From Bacteroidota bacterium (lineage in GTDB: Bacteria; Bacteroidota; Bacteroidia; Sphingobacteriales; Sphingobacteriaceae): a stretch of 64,000 bases of DNA. Numbering within the stretch: position 1 is the stretch's first letter; each line of letters begins with the position of its first letter. Under the pieces are notes generated by a model that was not told the origin of the DNA, did no database searches, and saw only the letters and a list, made by a program, of their open reading frames with translations. Both the position numbers and the translations under genes were made by a program. The stretch spans positions 62,001 to 126,000 of the forward strand of contig JAEYZM010000004.1 in assembly GCA_023427985.1 (NCBI GenBank), read 5' to 3'. Of this stretch, positions 55,253 to 62,761 are shown piece by piece.

Positions 55253-55801
55253 ATGAAAAAATTAATTAGAAGGATAAGCCATTTTTTTGCTGGGAGGAAA
55301 ATCAAAAAAGATTTATTGAACAGAAGAGTTCAAAGAGAAACTGTGACCTTTGCAGAAGCAAAAAATATTGGCGTATTGTTCAGTGCGCATACCGATGAAG
55401 ATATAGAGACTGCATTAACATATATTGCAAATTTAAAATCGCAAGGCAAAACAGTAGAATACATTGGATATATAGCTATTAAGGATTACAAGAAGATACA
55501 TAAGAACGAAGAAAAGGATCCGCATTATATTTTTGATGGTGATTTTGATTTCTTCCATCGACCTAAAAAATCTTTGATAGAAAAGTTTTACAAGACAAAT
55601 TTCGATTTATTGATCAGTTTAAATTATACGAATCAATTTAGTATCAATTACATTGCATCCTTATCGGCCGCAAGATTAAGAGTAGGCAAATTTAGTATAA
55701 ACACTATAAATGCATACGATTTCATGATCGACGATAAAGGAGAGAGCATGCAATCGTACATAGAATCTTTGAACCATTACTTGAACATCTTAAAAAAATG
55801 A
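55253..55801 (+). CDS. DUF6913 protein (Bacteroidota)
   Basis: 182 residues starting MKKLIRRISHFFAGRKIKK. It has a basic N-terminal helix, a globular domain with IGVLFSAHTDEDIETALTYI and VEYIGYIAIKDYKKI, and no enzyme motif. The function is unknown. Relatives are small and restricted to Bacteroidota. The stop overlaps the dapA start by four bases (ATGA), the strongest hint of a link to cell-wall or lysine synthesis. I chose the ATG at 55253 because a -7 box covers the upstream TTG. Confidence 0.75.
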   Translation: MKKLIRRISHFFAGRKIKKDLLNRRVQRETVTFAEAKNIGVLFSAHTDEDIETALTYIANLKSQGKTVEYIGYIAIKDYKKIHKNEEKDPHYIFDGDFDFFHRPKKSLIEKFYKTNFDLLISLNYTNQFSINYIASLSAARLRVGKFSINTINAYDFMIDDKGESMQSYIESLNHYLNILKK

Positions 55802-56676
55802 GCAGCAAATTAACAGGTACTGGAGTAGCATTGGTCACTCCTTTTCATGCAGACGGAAGCATCGATTTCAAAAGCTTCAAAAAGTTAATCAACAACCTTA
55901 TTGCGAATAAGGTGGATTATGTTGTGCCGATGGGTACTACGGGCGAATCGGTTACGCTAACGAAGGATGAAAAGCAAGCGATTTTCGATATTACTTTAGA
56001 GACTGTTGACGGTAGAGTTCCTGTAGTTGCGGGAGTTGGTGGAAATAATACGCGTGAGCTTTGCGATTATTTAAATCATTTCGACAAAAAAGGATTTACC
56101 GCGATTTTATCGGTAGCACCTTATTATAATAAGCCAAATCAAGAAGGACATTATCAGCATTACCGCATGGTAGCGGAGCATTCTCCCCTTCCGGTAATTT
56201 TATATAATGTACCAGGTAGAACGGGTGCAAACATGACTGCGGAAACAACTTTGCGATTGGCGAACGATTTCAAAAACATTATTGCGATTAAAGAAGCATC
56301 GGGTAACATCGACCAAATGATGTATATCTTAAAACATAAGCCTAAGAATTTCCAATTAATTTCGGGCGACGATGGCATTACGCTTCCCTTGATTTCATTG
56401 GGTGCTATTGGTGTGATCTCGGTTGTTGCTAATGCATGGCCAAAAGACTTCTCACAAATGGTGCGATATGCATTGGATGGTGATTTCGATAAGGCTAGAA
56501 AACTGCATTATAAATTAACCGATATCATCAATCTTCTTTTTGCCGATGGTAGTCCGGGTGGCATTAAATCGGTCTTAAAAATGAAAGGCATTTGTGGCGA
56601 TACGGTACGATTACCACTGAGCTTGCCGAATGATGCGGTGATAAAGAAATTAAAAACCGCCGTAGAAATGTATTAA
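55798..56676 (+). CDS. dapA: 4-hydroxy-tetrahydrodipicolinate synthase
   Basis: 292 residues. The Schiff-base lysine is Lys165 in IAIKEASGN, with the catalytic Tyr136 in VILYNVPGRTG and the GTTGES loop at 46-51. DapA condenses pyruvate with aspartate semialdehyde in the lysine and diaminopimelate pathway. Length and motifs are complete. It overlaps the DUF6913 gene by four bases. The stop codon leads directly into the heptamer array at 56672-56707. Confidence 0.96.
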   Translation: MSSKLTGTGVALVTPFHADGSIDFKSFKKLINNLIANKVDYVVPMGTTGESVTLTKDEKQAIFDITLETVDGRVPVVAGVGGNNTRELCDYLNHFDKKGFTAILSVAPYYNKPNQEGHYQHYRMVAEHSPLPVILYNVPGRTGANMTAETTLRLANDFKNIIAIKEASGNIDQMMYILKHKPKNFQLISGDDGITLPLISLGAIGVISVVANAWPKDFSQMVRYALDGDFDKARKLHYKLTDIINLLFADGSPGGIKSVLKMKGICGDTVRLPLSLPNDAVIKKLKTAVEMY

Positions 56677-56707
56677 GTATTAAGTACAAAGTATTAAGTA
56701 CAAAGAC
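56672..56707 (-). repeat. Heptamer array, left arm (CTTAATA/CTTTGTA)
   Basis: The minus strand reads the units CTTTGTA (B) and CTTAATA (A) in the order B A B A A. It overlaps the dapA stop codon. Confidence 0.9.
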
Positions 56708-56736
56708 CGCGTTTATTATAAAGTGATGCTATTTCT

Positions 56737-56770
56737 GTCTTAATACTTAATACTTTGTACTTTGTACTTT
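56737..56770 (+). repeat. Heptamer array, right arm (CTTAATA/CTTTGTA)
   Basis: The same two unit variants as the left arm in the order A A B B, then a T-run. The arms are inverted, 29 bases apart, and could act together as a terminator for dapA. Confidence 0.9.
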
Positions 56771-56829
56771 TTTTTCAAATAAAGTAAGGGTACCCCTCCA
56801 TCAGCATTGTCATATATCAAAATAACGCT

Positions 56830-57921
56830 ATGAAAAGAACCTTACTTACTCTATGTTTAGCTGTAGTTGTGATTGTGAGCAGCAAGAAAAGTGGTAAAGC
56901 TCAGGATGTTGTAGGCGGACAGTCGGCAGCAAATGCTTATCCATTCTTTGTGAGTTTATTAGAAAACAACAATACACAGCCTCCCTTCTCTCCTTTCTGT
57001 GGAGGAAGTTTAATTCGCCCACAATGGGTATTAACAGCAGGACATTGTGTATACGATTGGTTTGGTCAGGTTGCCGATAGTATTACGGTATTAACCAATC
57101 CATATATCTTATCGAATCCGAATGCAACAGCAGAGGTAATTGTTTCCGATTATATTGCAAAACACCCGGCATTTGATATCAATGGCAACGATTTATTAGG
57201 TGACTTAGCCTTAATACATTTAAAACGTCCATCACAACATACAAGCATCCAACTTATTGACCCTGCAGACTTACGCTATGAAAAACCGAACGAAGATGTA
57301 CAGGTGATTGGCTTTGGTATCTATGATACTTTAGCATTATTCGATCAGCCCGATACCCTTCAAATTGTAGACATTAAAGTGATTGCGAACTCTGTTGCGA
57401 ACGAGCCTGGCCGATACAATGGCGAGATTGATACGACCATGATAGCGGCAGGTATCCTTGATGAAAAACCACAAGGTGCAGCAGCAGGTGATAGTGGTGG
57501 ACCTCTTTTTAATACAGATAGTGCTGGAAATAAAATTCAGATTGGTATCGTAAGCTTCGGCATGGGTCCGCATACTACGGGAACACATCCGGGTATCTTC
57601 ACCAGAGTATCTGCATACAGAGATTGGATTGATAGTACCATTGAAGCCTATGAATTGGGATTGGGTTTTATCAACAAACATTTAAAACGATTCATTTTAA
57701 GTCAATCGGGCGAAAACATCAGCATTCAATTAGAAGAATTATATAAAGAAGATTTAACGGTTAACGTATACAATGTAAGTGGACAGTTAATCGCTACAAA
57801 AATATTAGCAGCAAATTCTGCAAGTGTGCAGATCAATCATAACGATTGGGCAAAAGGAATTTATCTAGTAAAGATCGAATCGAACTCAACATTGTTCGAA
57901 GGAAAGAAGCTCATTAAGTAA
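56830..57921 (+). CDS. Trypsin-like serine protease with T9SS sorting domain
   Basis: 363 residues. The signal peptide (~1-25) is followed almost directly by VVGGQSAANAYPF, the usual mature start of a chymotrypsin-fold protease. The catalytic triad is His72 in LTAGHC, Asp125 in GDLALIHL and Ser222 in GDSGGPLF; cysteines 57 and 73 flank the His. The residue six before Ser222 is Gly, not the Asp of trypsin, so specificity is uncertain. A T9SS-type C-terminal domain (VNVYNVSGQLIATK...GIYLVKIES...KLIK) ends the protein. It is probably exported by the type IX pathway. Confidence 0.9.
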   Translation: MKRTLLTLCLAVVVIVSSKKSGKAQDVVGGQSAANAYPFFVSLLENNNTQPPFSPFCGGSLIRPQWVLTAGHCVYDWFGQVADSITVLTNPYILSNPNATAEVIVSDYIAKHPAFDINGNDLLGDLALIHLKRPSQHTSIQLIDPADLRYEKPNEDVQVIGFGIYDTLALFDQPDTLQIVDIKVIANSVANEPGRYNGEIDTTMIAAGILDEKPQGAAAGDSGGPLFNTDSAGNKIQIGIVSFGMGPHTTGTHPGIFTRVSAYRDWIDSTIEAYELGLGFINKHLKRFILSQSGENISIQLEELYKEDLTVNVYNVSGQLIATKILAANSASVQINHNDWAKGIYLVKIESNSTLFEGKKLIK

Positions 57922-57940
57922 GCGTTTAGTTTTAGTTTAA

Positions 57941-57977
57941 GGTCGGTGCGTAGGGAACACCGGCCTTTCTTTTTTTA
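57941..57977 (+). terminator. Bidirectional intrinsic terminator
   Basis: Stem GGTCGGTG / CACCGGCC (57941-57948 with 57958-57965), a nine-base loop and a T-rich run to 57977. It separates the convergent protease and hemN genes. Confidence 0.88.
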
Positions 57978-57982
57978 CAGCC

Positions 57983-59335
57983 TTACACGGCCATACTAAA
58001 TAGATTGATGGTCTTGGTTTCATCGTCGAGATAAGCATCGTAAATAGAGCAGCAATTGCGCAACAATGCTTTTCCTACACTCGTAATTTCTAATTGATTG
58101 TCTATAATAAGAATCATATTGTCGCGCATCATTTCATCGAGCAGCGCGATGGAAGAATTATTGAGCAGTTCCACATTAAATGCCGCACGTTGTTTGCACA
58201 TAAGGTCGAGAATCAATTTTCTACGAAGCAAATCATCGGCATTCAATATATGCCCTTTCATAATTGGAAATTCATTCGCATCAATGCGCTTATAATAATC
58301 TTCTAATTTCTTTTCGTTTTGAGCAAAGCAGGTCCAGGTATCGCTGATGGAAGAAACACCTAAGCCAATCATGAGCTGGGTATGCTGCTCGGTATAACCC
58401 ATGAAATTTCGATGCAACACATCGGCATACATGGAATGTACCAGTGCATCGTGCTTGAGTGCAAAGTGATCCATGCCAATCTCAATGTAGCTGGCCGATT
58501 CCAGCATTTCCCTACCTTGTTCGTACAACATAAATTTTTCTTGTCCCGATGGTAGGTTGGACTCATCGTATTTGCGCTGACCGGGTTTTATCCAAGGCAC
58601 ATGGGCATAGGAATAAAACGCAATACGGTCGGGCTTTAGGCCGATGACTTGCTCTATGGTTTCGGTAATGCTGTTCAAGGTTTGATCGGGCAATCCATAA
58701 ATCAAATCGAAATTGATGCTATCGTATCCTAAGGAACGAGCTTGCAGCATCACACGTTCCACCTGCTCAACAGTTTGATGACGGTTGATGAGTTGCTGTA
58801 TGTGCGGGTTAAAATCCTGGATGCCCAAGCTTAATCTTCTGAAGCCTAGTCGATACAAGCTTTCCAGATGTTCGTATGTGGTATTGGCAGGATGTGCTTC
58901 GAAACTAAAACTTGCATTCGCGGCAACATCGACCTTCTCTAAAATAAATTGAAGCAGTTCCTCTAAATTTTGTGGACTGAAAAAAGTTGGAGTACCGCCA
59001 CCCAAATGGAGTTCAGAAATGACTGGTTTTTCATGGAACAATTGCAGATACATTTCCCATTCTTTTTTGAGTGCTTGTATGTAGGGCGACTCTACTTTAT
59101 GGTTCACCGTGATGCGGGTATTGCAACCGCAATAGGTGCAAAGACTTTCGCAAAAAGGGAGATGAATGTATAGGCTGATGCCTTGCGAGGCATTACTGTG
59201 TTGGAAGGCCTCTTGTACGTGTGCTTTCCATTGCTCTTGTGTAGGTGTGGCCGACCAAAAAGGGACGGTTGGATAACTGGTGTATCGAGGTATCGGTTTG
59301 TTGTACTTACGAATTAAAGGAGCTATTGCTTTCAT
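57983..59335 (-). CDS. hemN: Oxygen-independent coproporphyrinogen III oxidase
   Basis: 450 residues. The radical-SAM iron-sulfur cysteines are Cys62, Cys66 and Cys69 in LPFCESLCTYCGC, with the HemN-specific Cys71 next to them. HLGGGTPTFFSP and the GIQDFNPHIQ segment follow. A C-terminal HemN domain ends the protein. It makes protoporphyrinogen IX without oxygen, so the organism can presumably make haem at low oxygen. A CAACTTTG box at 59347-59340 ends four bases before the ATG. Confidence 0.94.
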   Translation of the reverse strand: MKAIAPLIRKYNKPIPRYTSYPTVPFWSATPTQEQWKAHVQEAFQHSNASQGISLYIHLPFCESLCTYCGCNTRITVNHKVESPYIQALKKEWEMYLQLFHEKPVISELHLGGGTPTFFSPQNLEELLQFILEKVDVAANASFSFEAHPANTTYEHLESLYRLGFRRLSLGIQDFNPHIQQLINRHQTVEQVERVMLQARSLGYDSINFDLIYGLPDQTLNSITETIEQVIGLKPDRIAFYSYAHVPWIKPGQRKYDESNLPSGQEKFMLYEQGREMLESASYIEIGMDHFALKHDALVHSMYADVLHRNFMGYTEQHTQLMIGLGVSSISDTWTCFAQNEKKLEDYYKRIDANEFPIMKGHILNADDLLRRKLILDLMCKQRAAFNVELLNNSSIALLDEMMRDNMILIIDNQLEITSVGKALLRNCCSIYDAYLDDETKTINLFSMAV

Positions 59336-59387
59336 AGCTCAAAGTTGAGGGGAAATGCAGAGTAAAAAAATGAGAAAAGTCATAAAT

Positions 59388-59414
59388 AAAAAAAGCCCCA
59401 AAAAATTTTGGAGC
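59388..59414 (-). terminator. Terminator of the histone-like gene
   Basis: On the minus strand: GCTCCAAAA / TTTTGGGGC (59414-59406 with 59403-59395, one mismatch), then a T-run over 59394-59388. Confidence 0.85.
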
Positions 59415-59439
59415 TTCTTTTATTTTTTCAATGCTTTCC

Positions 59440-59625
59440 TTATTTACCAGTCTCAGAATTTTTCATTTCTTGAACTTCGATACGGATTGCTTGTGCTAAA
59501 TTCTTTAAGTCCTGCATTCCTTTTCTAACACGTGTTCCAGCTGCGCTGTTTCCTTTGTTGTAGAACTTGTCTGCATCAGCTTCTAATTCAGCTAACATCT
59601 TTTTGAAATCGTTGAATTTTTTCAT
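59440..59625 (-). CDS. Histone H1-like DNA-associated protein (Hc1-type)
   Basis: 61 residues, helical and lysine-rich: FNDFKKMLAELEADADKFY, then GNSAAGTRVRKGMQDLKNLAQ. This is the small Bacteroidota histone-H1-like family, related in name to chlamydial Hc1. It is thought to bind DNA non-specifically; no direct evidence exists here. AAAGGAG about eleven bases before the ATG is a Shine-Dalgarno-like sequence, which is rare in this phylum. A terminator follows directly. Confidence 0.85.
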   Translation of the reverse strand: MKKFNDFKKMLAELEADADKFYNKGNSAAGTRVRKGMQDLKNLAQAIRIEVQEMKNSETGK

Positions 59626-59719
59626 TTTTATAAACTCCTTTATGTTTTGGTTTTACAATAATTGATTGTTTTAGCTAATATAAAAGGAATTTTTTGAAAA
59701 ATTCAATACTAAATACAAA

Positions 59720-60964
59720 TTATGCATTTGCCTCTACTGCCGATTTCGACTCGTAATAGCCCGCTTTAAGCTTTTCGGCTACTTCCGTATAGGCTTTCAA
59801 TGTCTCCTCCACATCGGCCAAAGTATGGATTGCCGATGGTATTAAACGCAACATTATCACGCCTTTAGGCACCACAGGATAGGTTACGATAGAGCAGAAA
59901 ATGCTGTAATTTTCTCTTAAATCCATCACAATATTGGTCGCTTCGGTTAAGCTTCCTTTCAAGAAAACTGGGGTTACCGGTGAATTTGTTTTACCGATGT
60001 CGAAGCCTCTTTTGCGCAATCCCGACTGTAAAGCGTTCACCACGGTCCATAAATTATCTTTTAATTGAGGATTTGTTTTCAATAATTCCAAACGCTTTAA
60101 CAATCCGATAACCATCGGCATCGGCAATGATTTTGCGAAAGTTTGAGAGCGCATATTGTATCTTAAGAAGTTCACTACATCTTCCGATGCAGCAACGAAT
60201 GCACCTATGCCTGCCATCGATTTAGCGAATGTTCCGAAGAATACATCCACACCATCTTGTACGCCTTGAGCCTCATCAGTACCTGCACCAGTAGGTCCCA
60301 TAGTACCAAAGCCATGCGCATCGTCGACCAATAAACGGAATTGGAATTTTTTCTTTAATTCCACCACGCCTTTTAGGTTTCCTTGCACGCCCGACATACC
60401 GAAAACACCTTCTGTGATTACGAGGATACCACCCGGAGTGCCCTCTACTAATTTAGTAGCGCGTTCCAATTGTTTCTCCAAGCTATCCATATCGTTATGC
60501 GTATACACAAAGCGTTTACCTTGGTGTAAGCGCACTCCATCAATAATACATGCATGCGATTCGGCATCGTACACAATCACATCATGACGATTCACCAAAG
60601 TATCGATAATCGACACCATACCTTGATAACCGTAGTTTAACAAGAAAGCATCTTCACGTTTAACGAACGCAGCCAATTGGCGCTCTAATTCTTCGTGGTG
60701 GTTAGAGTTTCCCGACATCATGCGGGCACCCATTGGTAAAGCTAAACCATACTGCGCAGCAGCATCGGCATCGGCCTTACGAACCTCTGGATGATTTGCT
60801 AAACCTAAATAATTATTTAAACTCCAAATTAAGTGTTCCTTACCGCGGAACACCATGCGATTACTGATTTCGCCCTCCAACTTAGGGAAGGTAAAATAAC
60901 CATGAGCCATCTTTTGGTGCTGACCTAAAGGGCCTTTGTTCGATAGTTTATCAAATAAATCCAA
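59720..60964 (-). CDS. Alpha-oxoamine synthase family enzyme (serine palmitoyltransferase-like)
   Basis: About 414 residues. The PLP fold type I pattern shows WSLNNYLGLANHPEV, GARMMSGNSNHHEELE, VDDAHGFGTMG and the PLP lysine in GTFAKSMAGIGAF. Alpha-oxoamine synthases join an acyl-CoA to an amino acid. In Bacteroidota the likely options are serine palmitoyltransferase for sphingolipids or the cysteate-acyl enzyme for sulfonolipids; sequence alone does not decide. I set the start at the TTG at 60964 (MDLFDKLSNKGPLGQH). The longer TTG at 61006 lies within the -7 box at 61011-61004. Confidence 0.85.
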   Translation of the reverse strand: MDLFDKLSNKGPLGQHQKMAHGYFTFPKLEGEISNRMVFRGKEHLIWSLNNYLGLANHPEVRKADADAAAQYGLALPMGARMMSGNSNHHEELERQLAAFVKREDAFLLNYGYQGMVSIIDTLVNRHDVIVYDAESHACIIDGVRLHQGKRFVYTHNDMDSLEKQLERATKLVEGTPGGILVITEGVFGMSGVQGNLKGVVELKKKFQFRLLVDDAHGFGTMGPTGAGTDEAQGVQDGVDVFFGTFAKSMAGIGAFVAASEDVVNFLRYNMRSQTFAKSLPMPMVIGLLKRLELLKTNPQLKDNLWTVVNALQSGLRKRGFDIGKTNSPVTPVFLKGSLTEATNIVMDLRENYSIFCSIVTYPVVPKGVIMLRLIPSAIHTLADVEETLKAYTEVAEKLKAGYYESKSAVEANA

Positions 60965-61003
60965 TTTTATAGGGGTTTTTATTGTTACAACATTAAATTG
61001 AGG

Positions 61004-61011
61004 CAAAGATA
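61004..61011 (-). promoter_or_regulatory. -7 box TATCTTTG of the alpha-oxoamine synthase gene
   Basis: Exact TAnnTTTG match on the minus strand. It overlaps the TTG at 61006, so translation must start further downstream, most likely at 60964. Confidence 0.7.
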
Positions 61012-61029
61012 AGGGAAATTAGCACAAAC

Positions 61030-61063
61030 AAAAAAGCGCCTGCAGAATTCACTACAGACGCTT
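61030..61063 (-). terminator. Terminator of ftsZ
   Basis: On the minus strand: AAGCGTCTG / CAGGCGCTT (61063-61055 with 61042-61034, one mismatch) followed by T-rich bases to 61030. Confidence 0.82.
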
Positions 61064-61083
61064 ACGGCTTATTTGATTATTAA

Positions 61084-62751
61084 CTAATCCACATTATCGT
61101 GAAGGAACGGATTGTTAGGGCGAATTTGCGCTTGTCCGTTTTCTTCGTTAATGGTATAACGCGATACTTGGGATTCTGATGAGTGTGGTACAGAATCAAG
61201 GGCTTGCTTTTTTCTCAAATAGGCAGGCTCTGTTTCAAGATCGTTTACTCCATTGGGTGTGCGTAATCGCATACTCAATTCTTTTAATCGATTGATACGC
61301 TCTTTGTTCTTACGCATTTGTTCTTCCAACTCTTTTTCTTCGTTGCTTTGGTCCGCAGTTTTGTTGATTACGGTGAACTGAACTTCTTCTTTATCTAATA
61401 AGCGGAATGGCTCTTGTTCTTGAACGGGCTCCTCTACTTTCTTAGGCTCTGGCGCTGGAATAAAATCAAACAAATTTACTTGCTTGTGTGAAGCAGCTGG
61501 CTTGATGTCTTCTTTGATGAAAGTGCTTTGTTCCGACTCTTCTACCACATGCTTTTTCAAAACCATTGGGGGTGCTTTTTTCACTGCCGCTGGTACTTCT
61601 ATTTGTTCTTCTTTTTTAATTTCTTCTACTTCTTCAACTTTAGCTGCTACTAAATGATCGGCTTCTAACGTTAGGTTGATGTTTTGCATTACTTCATTCA
61701 CTACTGCTGCAGAATCTATTGCAGGTGTATTTTCAATCGATAATGGAATTACTTTTTTCTCTACGTTTGCAGCTGGTTGTTTGAAACGTTCTTCTTTTGT
61801 TTGAAATCCAGTTGCAATTAAGGTTACCGAAATTTTATCGCCTAATGTTTCATCGTAACAATTTCCCCAGATAATATCGGCAGTTAAGCCTGCTTGATTC
61901 TGAATGTAATCGGTAATCTCCGACACTTCATCCATCAAGACTTCTTTTTCTCCCGATGTAATGTTTAATAAGATATAACGTGCTCCTTCAATATCATTGT
62001 CGTTTAACAATGGCGATGCTAATGCACTTTGTACTGCTTTGTATGCTCTTCCCTCTCCTTCTGCCGATGCCGATCCCATGATGGCAACACCAGAATTTTG
62101 CATCACCGTTTTCACATCTTCAAAGTCAACGTTGATGTATCCAGGAACTGTGATGATCTCTGCAATACCTTTTGCAGCAGTGGTTAAAATATTATCTGCT
62201 TCTGCAAAGGCATTCGATAATGTTAAATTACCGTACATCTCACGCAACTTATCGTTCGAAATTACTAACAAAGTATCGACATGTTTTTTGAACGCTTCCA
62301 AACCTTCATCGGCTTGTTGCTTTCTACGCTTTCCTTCAAAAGTAAATGGTGTAGTAACAATACCTACCGTTAAGATGCCCATTTCTTTTGCAGCTTGAGC
62401 AATGATTGGACTCGCACCTGTTCCAGTACCACCGCCCATACCCGCTGTGATGAAAACCATTTTGGTAGTATTACCCAATAATTCTTTCACATCGTCGATC
62501 GATTCGATCGCTGAATTTTTACCAACTTCTGGAATTGATCCCGCTCCTCGACCCTCTGTTAAACTGGTTCCTAATTGTATTTTATTGGGAATAGGACTTA
62601 ACTCCAATGCCTGTGCATCTGTATTACAAATAATGAAATCGACCCCCACAATCCCTTGATTATACATGTGGTTGACCGCATTTCCGCCGCCACCACCAAC
62701 ACCAATCACTTTTATGATTGACGATTTATCTTTTAGCATCTCAAATTTCAT
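61084..62751 (-). CDS. ftsZ: Cell-division protein FtsZ
   Basis: 555 residues. The tubulin-like GTPase core (~10-320) carries IKVIGVGGGGGNAVNHM, the signature AGMGGGTGTGASPI and the synergy loop DEVSEITDYI nearby. It forms the division ring. The C-terminal part is unusually long (~230 residues), with Lys/Glu/Val/Pro-rich stretches, an EEKELEEQMRKNKERINRLK coiled-coil part and a final NEENGQAQIRPNNPFLHDN. Bacteroidota FtsZ commonly has such an extension. The gene is ten bases downstream of ftsA, the usual order. Confidence 0.96.
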   Translation of the reverse strand: MKFEMLKDKSSIIKVIGVGGGGGNAVNHMYNQGIVGVDFIICNTDAQALELSPIPNKIQLGTSLTEGRGAGSIPEVGKNSAIESIDDVKELLGNTTKMVFITAGMGGGTGTGASPIIAQAAKEMGILTVGIVTTPFTFEGKRRKQQADEGLEAFKKHVDTLLVISNDKLREMYGNLTLSNAFAEADNILTTAAKGIAEIITVPGYINVDFEDVKTVMQNSGVAIMGSASAEGEGRAYKAVQSALASPLLNDNDIEGARYILLNITSGEKEVLMDEVSEITDYIQNQAGLTADIIWGNCYDETLGDKISVTLIATGFQTKEERFKQPAANVEKKVIPLSIENTPAIDSAAVVNEVMQNINLTLEADHLVAAKVEEVEEIKKEEQIEVPAAVKKAPPMVLKKHVVEESEQSTFIKEDIKPAASHKQVNLFDFIPAPEPKKVEEPVQEQEPFRLLDKEEVQFTVINKTADQSNEEKELEEQMRKNKERINRLKELSMRLRTPNGVNDLETEPAYLRKKQALDSVPHSSESQVSRYTINEENGQAQIRPNNPFLHDNVD

Positions 62752-62761
62752 GTCTTTATGT

